Shown piece after piece: positions 1-8,659 of a stretch of 52,258 bases of DNA. The stretch is from assembly GCA_958403205.1 (NCBI GenBank), contig CATXWM010000012.1:1-52258 (forward strand), given 5' to 3'. This stretch comes from an uncultured Collinsella sp. (GTDB lineage: Bacteria; Actinomycetota; Coriobacteriia; Coriobacteriales; Coriobacteriaceae). The translations under genes were made by a program, and so were the position numbers. The notes beneath the pieces are model-generated. The model had not been told where the DNA came from. It did no database searches and worked only from the letters and a program-made list of their open reading frames with translations. Each line of letters opens with the position of its first letter. The stretch's first letter is position 1.

Positions 1-70
1 CAGGGGGCGCTGACGCGGCCCTCCCTCTTACACCACAAAAATTCGCGCGATCCCCAATGAGGCTCAAGCT

Positions 71-240
71 GAAAATGCATCCCGGAATTTGCGCTCAAAG
101 TGGGATGCGGTTTCCGGTTGAGGGTCTAAGGGGAAAATGCGTCCCAGAATCGACGCTTGAAATGGGATGCAGTTTCCCGATGAGGCACTCGACGGAAAAT
201 ACATCCCAGAAATGGCCTTTGAGCTGGGATAAGATTTCCG
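71..240. repeat. Upstream dyad-repeat array, three units
   Basis: Three units with a period of 62 bp (GAAAAT at 71, 133 and 195). Each unit is an inverted repeat: a left arm of the form GGAAAATRCRTCCC and a right arm of the form GGGATGCRGTTTCC, about 18 nt apart. Arms are 71-83/102-115, 131-145/164-178 and 193-207/226-240. The centre and the 13-15 nt linkers vary. Bases 1-70 and 241-340 show no gene or other structure I can name. The same unit recurs six times downstream of the surface-protein gene, so the arrays bracket it. Function is unknown; protein-binding array, structured RNA or mobile-element ends are all possible. Confidence 0.8.
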
Positions 241-340
241 CGGCATCTCGGATTCTCAAAAATGAGACACGTGATATCGGGCATCGGATGTATCATTTGC
301 AAAAATGAGTCCACTCCACTCGAATAAAGCGAGGTCCCTC

Positions 341-3300
341 ATGTACGTTCCACACCCCCGTATCCGTAGGCTGTCGAAAATCCCGCTTGTTGGGACGGCG
401 GCGCTTGCTGCGTTGATCGCCACGAGCGTCGCCTGCTTCACGGCCACGCCCCAGGTTGCCCAGGCGGCAGACGCGCCCGCAATCACCGATATGACCGAGC
501 AGGATTATCAAGCCCTGGGTCTGGGCACGAGCGAGGACATTCCGGCCGATACCGTTGGCCCCTATTCCACTGATACCCCCATGACGTTTGCCACGCGCAG
601 CGAGGTCTATATGGCAGCTAACGGTAGCCATGGCAATCGCTACACTCTGCGCGACAAGCTCGAGAACGTCGAGCGCGGTGACATTGGCGGCAGCAGCAAA
701 CTCACCGATGGCTATGGAAGTGTGTGGGGCGCCGCAAAGTTCTGGCAAAACGTCAACAACTTCGATACGAACAGCGATCTCTACAAGCATAGCGACTACG
801 GTGGCGGCACCTGGTCGTACCTAAGCAACAATGAGTCCTCAACAGTACTCGCCAACGACAACAACGGTTTCTCGGGCATTCACGCCACGAGTGTTGAGTT
901 CTGCAGCGACGCCAGCACGGGCAAAAAGAGCCGCGTTGCCGAGCTCCGTGCCTACGGCGACAGTTCCTCCACGACGATTGACGGCAAGTCATACGCCGGA
1001 AAGGTTGAGCTGGTCCTCTACTCGTTTAGCAACGGGCGTACGCGCACTCTCGACACACACCTGCCGGTGACGGTCAACACTAATATGATGTACGAAGGCC
1101 GTTTTAAGTACCTGGATGCCGGTTACCTGCAAGAGCACGACGCCGTCTTTGATGTCGAGGCGGGCGATGTCGATGGCGACGGCGTCGACGAGCTTTTTGT
1201 CTACGCGGGCTGCTATGTCGACGAGAACGGCGTGCGCAAGGCTGTAGTCGACATGTATGACTTGGAGGGCGGCAACTGGAAGCAAAGCGTCGTCAAGATC
1301 GATGCCGGTAACGCCGCGGACTACACCACGCACAACAAGGGCGGGAACGACTCCTGGACGCAGCTTCAGTCAGCTCCTGTCGTTTCGCTAGCGGCCGGCG
1401 ACCTCGATCGCGATTTTTGCGATGACCTCGCCATCGTGGTCTCGGCACCCTACGGCAAGAAGAATATTGATAAGTCGACGCATTGCGAGCTGTTTTCGTG
1501 GGATGCATCCAAGGGTGCGCTCGTCCATGTCGATGCTCTGGGCGACGCGGGCGCAATCTCCCTCTCCGCGAACGGCAAGACCATGGTCGCTGCGAATGCG
1601 ACGTTCGGCACGTTTGCCGCCTACGATGAAGAAGGAAAGAAGACGGGTGAAACCGTCACGGGCCTTATTCTTGCGGGCTATGACTGGCAACGCAGCGCTT
1701 TTGATTACGGCGCTTCTGACGGCAGCAAGGGGCTGTACGGCGCGCTGTACCGCTACGCGTATTTTGACTCGGAGTCTGGCGAGTTCAAGCTTTCCGATTG
1801 TAAGGAATACAGAGACGGGCTCCTCGCCTCCTATGGGCTGATGCATGTGCCCAACAGCGCATGGAAGGATAGCGCTCAGGATAAGCGCTATCCGTGCACC
1901 TTGGCGCCTATTGCCCTTGCCACTGCCAACCTTGACGGCCTGTCCGAGCAGCTGGCGGTCGACGAGGTGCTCGTGGGCGGCGATGTGTTCCGCGACTTTG
2001 CCTGCAACACGGCACAGAGCGGGGCTCAGGGCTTGGGGTCCATGGTCGGAACCATGAGCATGAGCGGTCAGCAATACAACAGCAGCAACAAGCATGACCA
2101 CAAGGGTATAGAGCAGGTGTGGATCAGCGACGTCAAGGCGGGCAGCGTCTCGGGTTCGGACCGCTATAACGAGAGCTTTATCGCCGTGGTGGGCAAGCAC
2201 CGCGACGAGGACCTGCGCAAGAACGATGACTACTATTGGATGACCGCCTCGCATTTTTCGCTCGACGAGAACGGAAAGGTGCGCCGCGGCGAGGAGCAGG
2301 TGATTAGCGAGAGCAACCGTCGCGGCACTACCTACGGCACATTTATCTCGCTCGCGCTGCCCGATGTCGACAACGACAGCGTCAAGATCACGTACAAGGA
2401 CCGCTACAAGGTCTATACCAACCCGCGCGTGCTTGCCGTGCTGCAGGATGCGCCCTATGTTGAGGATCTGGAGCAGGCATACGGCTATCTGGTGTTGGGC
2501 GGCACGTCATACGGAGAGGAAAAGGGCACGGGGACATCCCAGGGCTATACCATTGGCGCCGAGTTGGGCGTTGCCGTCGAGGTGCAGACCGGTCCGCCCC
2601 TGGTCGCGATGAATGCTTCAGTCGATTTTGCCGCCGAGGGATGCTATGACTACCGGAGCGAGCGCACGGTCAGCGCAAGCGTAAGCTATGAGTCGCATGC
2701 CGGCGAGGGTGACAAGGCCGTGCTCTACACGATTCCGATGGTCTATTACGAGTATGAGATCGAAAATGAGGAAACTGGTGGCAAGGGCGTGATGGCGGCG
2801 CCCGTGTCGCTCGGCGCGCAGACCTCGGTCGTTAATGTCGAGGCCTATGACCGCATTGCCAAACAGCACAATATGACGCCGCTCAGCTACTTTTTGACCA
2901 ACCGGTCGGGAGAACCCGGAACCTATCAAACGACGCTCAACGGCGAGACTCCCGTTGGGGATTCCTTTGGCCTGGGCAAGCCTGGCGTAACGCGCGCCTA
3001 CACGCACGATGGGTTTAACGGCGCCGCCGCGCAGTCGGGGGCGAGCATTGAGCAGACCATCGAAGTCGAGGAGGGCAAGGAGCAGGAGCTCGAGCTCGGC
3101 TTGACGCTGAACGGCAGCGTTGTCATGGGCGCGAAGCTCGCAAAGCACGAGTTGTTTGGCGGCCTGTGCTTTGGTGCCAACGCCGGCTTTACTACGGGTA
3201 ACTCCTCGAGTGAATCGACCGAATACGGCGGCACCGTCGACAACCTGCCCGAGGCCGCGCAGGGCAAGTACGGTTTTGTGTGGCGTCTGGGCGTCAACGC

Positions 3301-4429
3301 GGTGGATGTCGACAAGTTCGAGGCAGACTCGGGCGACAAGCTCGGCACCAAGGACACCGACCAGTTCTGGATCGTGGGCTATGACGTTAAGGACGTCGAG
3401 ATGCCCGACGCGCCGGCCGTGACGGGCTTTACGGCAAACGCCGTCGATTCGACCAGCGTTACGTTTAGCTGGGACGATGTACTCGCAAACAAGAGTGGCT
3501 TTAGCTATAGCGTGGGCATGCTGCAGAGCAATGCGGCGGATGCGGTCGTCAATAGCTGGAAGATTGCCGACAACACGCAGACCTCGCTCAAGTGGGATGG
3601 GCTGCAGCCCAATACGGAGTATCGATTCGCCATCGCCGCCGTTAAGAATGGATCCACGACCGAAACAGGTATTCGCTCGGCAATCATCACGGTCAAGACC
3701 ATGCCCGATGGCATGACGATGACCGTGAGCGGACCTGCGGCGGATGCTGCGGAGGGGTCGGATCTTGGATTCGACTCTTCGGTTGAGCGCGCGGCGGGAA
3801 GCCACCTGACGCTCTCGGCGATTGGCCATGTGAAGCAACTCGGTGCCGACGATAGCGAAACAGGGCTGGCACCGACCTATATGTGGTACCGCAAGGGCCG
3901 CGGCGAGACAGAGTTTAAGCTCGTGGGTGCCGATGGCAACCTCGCGGCTGGAACGGCCTCAAAGCTCGAGATTGACCTGACCGCAGACGATGACGGTGCG
4001 CAGTATTACTGCCACGTGGGATACAACGACGTGGGCCTCGACACCGGCACGACGCTCGTGAATATCGAGGCCGAGGAGACGGCGCCCACAACGGTGAACG
4101 CCACCCCGATCCGCACGCGCCGCCTGTTCTCACAGGCAAGTGCGGGCGCCAAGAAGTTCCTGGACCATACGCTGGTAAACACCGCCGGCCCAACCGATTC
4201 CGAAGGCTCAAAGGACCCCGAGACTCCTGAGACCCCGACGAACCCGGACAAGCCCAAGTCCGACAACGGAGCTAAGACCGACACCAAGGTCAAGACTACG
4301 ACCACAGCGAAGAACCTCGCAAACACCGGCGACCAAACATTCGCCCTAGTCGCCACCGCAGCAGCAGCGGGAGCAACGCTCGTAGTGATAGCCCTCATCA
4401 TGCTGATCAAGCGCCGCAAGACCCACTAG
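341..4429 (+). CDS. Large sortase-anchored surface protein with FnIII and Ig-like domains
   Basis: A 1362-residue secreted protein. I chose ATG 341 over ATG 305 because GCGAGG lies about 7 nt before 341 and nothing like a ribosome-binding site precedes 305. A basic segment and hydrophobic stretch (about residues 13-35) ending near AQAA form a signal peptide. Acidic FG-GAP/VCBS-like calcium-binding stretches appear near residues 271 (GDVDGDGVDE) and 350 (GDLDRDFCDD). Residues about 400-1020 match no family I recognise. A fibronectin type III domain (about 1023-1122) is followed by an Ig-like domain with the typical DDGAQYYC strand (about 1127-1244). A Pro/Lys-rich linker leads to LANTG (1326-1330), a hydrophobic helix and KRRKTH, a variant of the LPXTG sorting signal. 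Adhesion or glycan binding is likely but not shown. Dyad-repeat arrays flank the gene. Confidence 0.85.
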   Translation: MYVPHPRIRRLSKIPLVGTAALAALIATSVACFTATPQVAQAADAPAITDMTEQDYQALGLGTSEDIPADTVGPYSTDTPMTFATRSEVYMAANGSHGNRYTLRDKLENVERGDIGGSSKLTDGYGSVWGAAKFWQNVNNFDTNSDLYKHSDYGGGTWSYLSNNESSTVLANDNNGFSGIHATSVEFCSDASTGKKSRVAELRAYGDSSSTTIDGKSYAGKVELVLYSFSNGRTRTLDTHLPVTVNTNMMYEGRFKYLDAGYLQEHDAVFDVEAGDVDGDGVDELFVYAGCYVDENGVRKAVVDMYDLEGGNWKQSVVKIDAGNAADYTTHNKGGNDSWTQLQSAPVVSLAAGDLDRDFCDDLAIVVSAPYGKKNIDKSTHCELFSWDASKGALVHVDALGDAGAISLSANGKTMVAANATFGTFAAYDEEGKKTGETVTGLILAGYDWQRSAFDYGASDGSKGLYGALYRYAYFDSESGEFKLSDCKEYRDGLLASYGLMHVPNSAWKDSAQDKRYPCTLAPIALATANLDGLSEQLAVDEVLVGGDVFRDFACNTAQSGAQGLGSMVGTMSMSGQQYNSSNKHDHKGIEQVWISDVKAGSVSGSDRYNESFIAVVGKHRDEDLRKNDDYYWMTASHFSLDENGKVRRGEEQVISESNRRGTTYGTFISLALPDVDNDSVKITYKDRYKVYTNPRVLAVLQDAPYVEDLEQAYGYLVLGGTSYGEEKGTGTSQGYTIGAELGVAVEVQTGPPLVAMNASVDFAAEGCYDYRSERTVSASVSYESHAGEGDKAVLYTIPMVYYEYEIENEETGGKGVMAAPVSLGAQTSVVNVEAYDRIAKQHNMTPLSYFLTNRSGEPGTYQTTLNGETPVGDSFGLGKPGVTRAYTHDGFNGAAAQSGASIEQTIEVEEGKEQELELGLTLNGSVVMGAKLAKHELFGGLCFGANAGFTTGNSSSESTEYGGTVDNLPEAAQGKYGFVWRLGVNAVDVDKFEADSGDKLGTKDTDQFWIVGYDVKDVEMPDAPAVTGFTANAVDSTSVTFSWDDVLANKSGFSYSVGMLQSNAADAVVNSWKIADNTQTSLKWDGLQPNTEYRFAIAAVKNGSTTETGIRSAIITVKTMPDGMTMTVSGPAADAAEGSDLGFDSSVERAAGSHLTLSAIGHVKQLGADDSETGLAPTYMWYRKGRGETEFKLVGADGNLAAGTASKLEIDLTADDDGAQYYCHVGYNDVGLDTGTTLVNIEAEETAPTTVNATPIRTRRLFSQASAGAKKFLDHTLVNTAGPTDSEGSKDPETPETPTNPDKPKSDNGAKTDTKVKTTTTAKNLANTGDQTFALVATAAAAGATLVVIALIMLIKRRKTH

Positions 4430-4456
4430 TAGCCAGTCGAACATATCGACAACCCA

Positions 4457-4494
4457 AAAACCCGGGTAGCCAAAAAACAGGTCACCCGGGTTTT
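4457..4494 (+). terminator. Rho-independent terminator after the surface protein
   Basis: Perfect 11-bp inverted repeat AAAACCCGGGT (4457-4467) and ACCCGGGTTTT (4484-4494), starting 28 nt after the stop codon. The A-rich left and T-rich right edges would let it act in both directions. Confidence 0.8.
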
Positions 4495-4517
4495 CTGTTG
4501 AGTGGAGACTCCGCAAG

Positions 4518-4872
4518 CGGAAACTGCATCCCACAATTAGCGCCCGGAACGGGACACATTTTCCGTCAAGCCCTCATCCGGAAAATCCATCCCAGTTTGA
4601 GCGCCCAGACCGGGACGCACTTTCCCAAAGGGTCCTCAACGGGAAACTGCGTCCCATAATTAGGCCGAGAAATGGGATGAACTTTCCCAAAGAGAGCCAA
4701 CCGGAAACCACGTCCCAGAATCAGCCCCCAAAGTGGGACGCACTTTCCCAACGAGCCTCAACCGGAAAATACATCCCGGAATCCAGCTGAATAGTGGGAC
4801 ACACTTTCCCAATTGGGTCCCAAGCGGAAACTGCATCCCATTCCAGACAAGAATTCCGGGACACACTTTCCG
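4518..4872. repeat. Downstream dyad-repeat array, six units
   Basis: Six units begin at 4518, 4579, 4641, 4702, 4763 and 4825, a period of 61-62 bp. Left arms have the form SGGAAANNNCRTCCC and right arms GGGAYRNANTTTCCS. The gap inside each unit is 18 nt and the linker between units 13-14 nt. Arm ends (GGAAA with TTTCC, TCCC with GGGA) are invariant, while the middle drifts and does not always pair. The design matches the array at 71-240. It is not CRISPR-like: each unit is itself palindromic and the inter-arm gaps are short. Confidence 0.85.
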
Positions 4873-4880
4873 CAAACAAA

Positions 4881-4903
4881 GAAGGCCACAAGACGTGGCC
4901 TTC
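4881..4903. terminator. Small GC-rich hairpin
   Basis: GAAGGCCAC (4881-4889) pairs with GTGGCCTTC (4895-4903) around a 5-nt loop. A close relative, GGAGGCCAC/GTGGCCTCC, lies at 5010-5032 inside the larger palindrome. No clear T-run follows, so a terminator role is tentative. Confidence 0.45.
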
Positions 4904-4958
4904 GACTTATATATGTTCAGCGGATACCCCTATGACAAGCCGCGCTCCAACAACAGGG

Positions 4959-5088
4959 CGTCTGTCCGGGCGGAGGCATATAAGGTTCATCGCGAGTTCC
5001 GCACGCAAAGGAGGCCACTTAATGTGGCCTCCGTCTTGCGCAGGACTGTCCGAGCAGGGAACCTTATATGCCTCCGCCTGGACAGACG
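4959..5088. repeat. Nested palindrome with 30-bp arms
   Basis: Arms 4959-4988 and 5059-5088 are 29/30 complementary; the one difference becomes a G-U pair in one RNA strand. The 70-nt interior holds a second hairpin, GGAGGCCAC/GTGGCCTCC at 5010-5032. The element ends 28 nt from the stop codon of the LTA-synthase-like gene, between converging transcription units, so it may end transcription from both sides. Confidence 0.75.
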
Positions 5089-5115
5089 TTTCAGTTGTGG
5101 CTCAGCAGCTAGCAG

Positions 5116-7416
5116 CTACTTAATCTTGGTCGTACCCGGCGCCAGGTTGGGGTCGGTCTCGTTGGCCTCGGTCTGGAAGTGCTCGGTGTACACGTTCTTG
5201 CCGTCGCGGAACATCTCGTAGTACTGCATCTTGGCGTAATCCTCGCGCGCCTTGGTTGCGGCAGCGGCGGCGGCGTCGTCACCGGTGACGTTGGAGGAGA
5301 GCGCCCAGCGCAGGCTGGCGTCCTCGTAGCCCACGGAGTTGATGGCGGGCAGCGACTTGCGCAGCGTCATGTGCGCCTTCTGGTAGTCGGTCAGCGGTGC
5401 GCCGATCAGCTGCTTAAGCTGCGTGGACAGGTAGTTGGTGGACAGGTCGTCGACCTCGCTTGTCTGGTCGCAGCCGGCAACGTCGTAGTTAGCCCAGATG
5501 ATGTAGTCGGTCTGCCACAGGCGTTCCTGGTGGGTGGCATCGTCCTCGCCGGTAAACCACTTGTCGTTGAACTTGGACGGGAAGAACGGCTGGTGGTCGC
5601 CCCAGAACACCACGACTACCTTACGGTCGAGCTTGCTCAGGGCGTTGAGGAAGTAGCGAAGCGCCTGGTCGGACTGCTCGATGCACGAGACATACTCGTC
5701 GACATCGGAGAGCGTGCCGTCCTCGACGGTCTTGGCATCCAGATCGGTCGTATCGATATTCAGGTGCATCTGCTTATCGACCGGCAGCAGACCCGTATCG
5801 TAGCCCGAGTGGTTCTGCATGGTCACGTCGAAGATAAACTGCGGATCGGCGTTCTGGTCGAGCAGCTCAAGAATCTTGTCGTAGGTAGCCTGGTCGGTCA
5901 CCATGCCGCGCAAGGTGTCGGCTCCCTGGAAATCGTTGATGGACAGGAACTGGTCAAAGCCAAAGTCCTTGTAGACGTTCTCGCGGTTCCAGTTGGTTGC
6001 GTGATTGGGGTGCATAGCCGTGGTGGAATAGCCGAGCGATTTGAACTGCTCTGCCAGGTTCCCGGTCGTTTCCATGTTGTAGATGGTGTAGGGGTACACG
6101 CCCGAGCCCAGGTTGGCCATGGAGTTGCCGGTCATAAACTCAAACTCGGTATTGGCGGTGCCGCCGCCGTAGGCGCTCACGTAGAGCTTGCCGCGGCTGA
6201 GGCAGTTGGACAGGCTCTTAAAGTACTGCGGACCCTCGTAGCCGGCGCGCATGTTCTGGTAGATGGACAGGTCCGAGAAGGTCTCGTTCATGATGGCGAT
6301 GACCGTGGGCTTCTCGCTATCGAACTGCTCCTTTGCGGCGGCGCGCTCGTCGCTCTTGGCCGCGTCGGACTTGTCGTAGGCCTTGGCGTACTTTTTGAGC
6401 GTGGCCTTGGCGTCGTCGACGGAGTAATCGGCGGGTTTTGGCGGCTTGATGGACTGCGCCGCGCTAATGAAAGCGGGCAGGTAGCCCTCGCGCCAGTAGC
6501 TCTCGAGCGGGCGCCAGGTGTAGACGGTGATGCCGAGGGTGTTGTAGTAGTCGATGAGCGTGACGTGCGCGGTCACGCCGCCCAGGCACAGCACGGCGAC
6601 GAGCAGGTTGGTGAGCAGCATGCGCTTGGCGTTGGCGGCGCCCTTCTGACGGTGCGGTGCCACCAGGCCGGCGTACTCGCATAGCAGCATGGCGATGGCG
6701 GTAAAGCCCATGGACAGCACGCAGAACAGTGAGATCGAGAAGGTGTAGCCGGTGCCGGCGACCGCGGCGGCGGTGGAGATGGCCGAAAGGTCGCCCGGCT
6801 GGATGGGCATGGATTTAAACGTGATGACGAAGAACTCGGCAATGCCCAGGACAAAGAGGGCAAAGGCCAGGACCGCGGGAGCTGCGCCGTGGCGCTGGAA
6901 TAGGAAGAACAGGCCGACCATGAGCGTGGTGATGATGGCCCACTCGAGCAGGATGCACAGAGGGTAGACCCAGGTAAAGTCGTGGTTGGACGATACCTCC
7001 ATGCCCAGCAGCGCAAAGACGCCGGCGAGCAGCAAGCACAGGACGGCCGCGACGAGCGGTTTGCCCACGAAGGCGCCGCGCAGGCGGGCAAGCTTGCCGG
7101 TGGGGGCGGGGGCGTCGGGCTCGGCGAATGCAAAGACACGCGGAGCGATGCGGTCGCGGGCGATGCTGGCCCAGGCGCAACCGGTGAGAATGGCGTTGGT
7201 CAGGATGAGCATCACGAAGGCGAGCGGCTCGTTTTGGGCGACGAGACCAATAGCGCCCCAAATGGTCAAAAAGACCTGGAACAGACCGAAGGCGACGCTC
7301 CACCCAAGAGCGCTTTTGGCAACGGTGCCCGACTGAGCGCGAATGGCCTTGGCCTCGCGCAAAACAAGGTAGACGGTCGCCGCAAGACCGACGAGCGAGA
7401 TGGCGGCAGCGAACAT
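5116..7416 (-). CDS. LTA-synthase-like membrane phosphoglycerol transferase (sulfatase fold)
   Basis: 766 residues. ATG 7416 is chosen over GTG 7431 because GAGGAG sits 6 nt before it. The N-terminal half has several membrane helices; the C-terminal half is an extracellular sulfatase-fold domain. Features of the LtaS/YfnI family are visible: NETFSD, whose Thr (about residue 379) should be the nucleophile, then HPNHATNWNRENVY, QNHSGY and WGDHQPF, which supply metal and substrate ligands. Family members transfer glycerol-phosphate from phosphatidylglycerol onto a lipid-linked polymer or glycan. Whether this makes lipoteichoic acid or decorates another glycan cannot be read from sequence. It is a single gene, divergent from the nitroreductase, and converges on the palindrome at 4959-5088. 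Confidence 0.85.
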   Translation of the reverse strand: MFAAAISLVGLAATVYLVLREAKAIRAQSGTVAKSALGWSVAFGLFQVFLTIWGAIGLVAQNEPLAFVMLILTNAILTGCAWASIARDRIAPRVFAFAEPDAPAPTGKLARLRGAFVGKPLVAAVLCLLLAGVFALLGMEVSSNHDFTWVYPLCILLEWAIITTLMVGLFFLFQRHGAAPAVLAFALFVLGIAEFFVITFKSMPIQPGDLSAISTAAAVAGTGYTFSISLFCVLSMGFTAIAMLLCEYAGLVAPHRQKGAANAKRMLLTNLLVAVLCLGGVTAHVTLIDYYNTLGITVYTWRPLESYWREGYLPAFISAAQSIKPPKPADYSVDDAKATLKKYAKAYDKSDAAKSDERAAAKEQFDSEKPTVIAIMNETFSDLSIYQNMRAGYEGPQYFKSLSNCLSRGKLYVSAYGGGTANTEFEFMTGNSMANLGSGVYPYTIYNMETTGNLAEQFKSLGYSTTAMHPNHATNWNRENVYKDFGFDQFLSINDFQGADTLRGMVTDQATYDKILELLDQNADPQFIFDVTMQNHSGYDTGLLPVDKQMHLNIDTTDLDAKTVEDGTLSDVDEYVSCIEQSDQALRYFLNALSKLDRKVVVVFWGDHQPFFPSKFNDKWFTGEDDATHQERLWQTDYIIWANYDVAGCDQTSEVDDLSTNYLSTQLKQLIGAPLTDYQKAHMTLRKSLPAINSVGYEDASLRWALSSNVTGDDAAAAAATKAREDYAKMQYYEMFRDGKNVYTEHFQTEANETDPNLAPGTTKIK

Positions 7417-7630
7417 GCTGAGACTCCTCACAAACTTAAAACCTACGAAAGCGGGGGTTTACCCGATTGTTACCAAGATATGCGCTGCAATTGGTGGCTG
7501 CGCACAACAACCAGCCATATTAACGCGCACGTGTGGCGGTGTGGCGCAATGTAGTGGCGACCTGCGCGATAATGGACGGGAATTACACGGAAACGTAAAG
7601 GCTTCTTAAAGAATTAGCGAGGATGAGGCG

Positions 7631-8500
7631 ATGAACGAGCGGGTTTGTATGACGAGTGCGGGCGACGTGGGCGCCGGCATGGACGCGGGCGGCTACCCGG
7701 TCGAGACCACGGGCAACACGGTGCTGGACATCTTGGAGCGCCGTTCGTCCACGCGCGCTTTTGCGCGCGATGACAATGACCGTCCCGTGGCGGTGACCGA
7801 CGAGCAGCGCGCAGCGATTCTGCATGCGGCGAGCCGCGCGCCGTCGGCGGGCGCCATGATGATGTATTCCATCGTGAGCATCCGCGAACAGGCTACGCTG
7901 GACCGTCTGGCCGACCTGTGCGACCACCAGCCCATGATCGCCAAGGCGCCCTGGGCACTCATATTTGTGGTCGATTATGCCAAGTGGATCGATCTGTTTG
8001 AGCATGTGGGCTGCTTTGAGCCCGAGTTTGTCGAGCGCACGGGTAAGGCGCCCCGCCGCGCGCCGGGTTTGGGCGACTTTGCCATCGCGGCTCAGGATGC
8101 CGTGATCGCCGCGCAAAACGCCGTGGTTGCCGCCGAGGCCCTGGGGCTGGGGAGCTGCTATATCGGTGATATCGTCGAGAATGCCGAGGAAGTTGCCGAG
8201 CTGCTCGATCTGCCGCCCTATACCATGCCGTTGTCGATGCTCATCATCGGCACGCCCCGTAAGGAGCGTCCGGCCATTGCGCATCCCGTGGTGAACCTGG
8301 TGCAAGAGGAGCGCTACCGCCGCGCGGACGACGCGACCATGGACGCGCAGGTGGCCGAGATGGATGCGATGTTTCGCCCGCATGCCCGCGAGGTGGGCGA
8401 GCGCGTGGTGGATATCTACACCCGCAAACACACCAGTCCCTTTATGGCCGAGATGAGTCGCTCCATGGAGTGGTGGTTCAAAAACTGGCTCGGCAAGTAG
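7631..8500 (+). CDS. Nitroreductase-family flavoprotein
   Basis: 289 residues. The ATG at 7631 follows GAGGATGAGG. The family's FMN-binding Arg/Ser cluster is seen as ERRSSTRAF near residues 37-45, and ASRAPSAGAMMMY near 70-82 is the second typical flavin-contact segment. AAEALGLGSCYIGDI (about 160-175) and MLIIGTPRKERP complete the fold. Such enzymes reduce nitroaromatics, quinones or flavins with NAD(P)H; the substrate here is unknown. The C-terminal 70 residues, including METSFM-like and basic segments, extend beyond short nitroreductases, as in larger NfsA-like forms. It is a single-gene unit: a palindromic terminator follows the stop by 2 nt and kup has its own leader. Confidence 0.85.
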   Translation: MNERVCMTSAGDVGAGMDAGGYPVETTGNTVLDILERRSSTRAFARDDNDRPVAVTDEQRAAILHAASRAPSAGAMMMYSIVSIREQATLDRLADLCDHQPMIAKAPWALIFVVDYAKWIDLFEHVGCFEPEFVERTGKAPRRAPGLGDFAIAAQDAVIAAQNAVVAAEALGLGSCYIGDIVENAEEVAELLDLPPYTMPLSMLIIGTPRKERPAIAHPVVNLVQEERYRRADDATMDAQVAEMDAMFRPHAREVGERVVDIYTRKHTSPFMAEMSRSMEWWFKNWLGK

Positions 8501-8502
8501 CC

Positions 8503-8535
8503 AATGTGGCAAAGGGGCAGTCCCTTTGCCACATT
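8503..8535. terminator. C-family palindrome after the nitroreductase
   Basis: Perfect 14-bp arms AATGTGGCAAAGGG (8503-8516) and CCCTTTGCCACATT (8522-8535) with loop GCAGT. Relatives lie at 10997, 21881, 36410 and 41669, and as split halves at 43146 and 50781. It starts 2 nt after the stop codon, so it probably acts as a terminator or mRNA 3' end. Confidence 0.75.
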
Positions 8536-8618
8536 CCATATCGCCACGGTGGCCTAAAGGCCGTATAAATGTTTATCTAGCTGGGAAAACGGTGCCGTGC
8601 AAGTGCAGGCCGATTACC

Positions 8619-8624
8619 TATAAT
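8619..8624 (+). promoter_or_regulatory. Probable -10 box for kup
   Basis: A perfect TATAAT lies 35 nt before the kup start codon. No convincing TTGACA-like -35 stands 16-18 nt upstream, so the promoter may be weak or activator-dependent. I saw no c-di-AMP riboswitch in the leader. Confidence 0.4.
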
Positions 8625-8659
8625 CCCTTCGAACATTAAAGTTGGGAGGAAACCGGCTT

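Noticed and set aside
305..340. Upstream start for the first surface protein
   Set aside because: No ribosome-binding site before ATG 305, while GCGAGG is well placed before ATG 341.
71..4872. CRISPR array
   Set aside because: Units are palindromic, gaps are 13-18 nt, arms vary in the middle and no cas gene is present.
4958..5090. tRNA or tmRNA fold in the large palindrome
   Set aside because: One long helix with an inner hairpin; no cloverleaf, TTC arm or CCA-type end.
8560..8659. c-di-AMP or other riboswitch before kup
   Set aside because: The leader is too short and lacks the conserved blocks of the known potassium-gene riboswitches.
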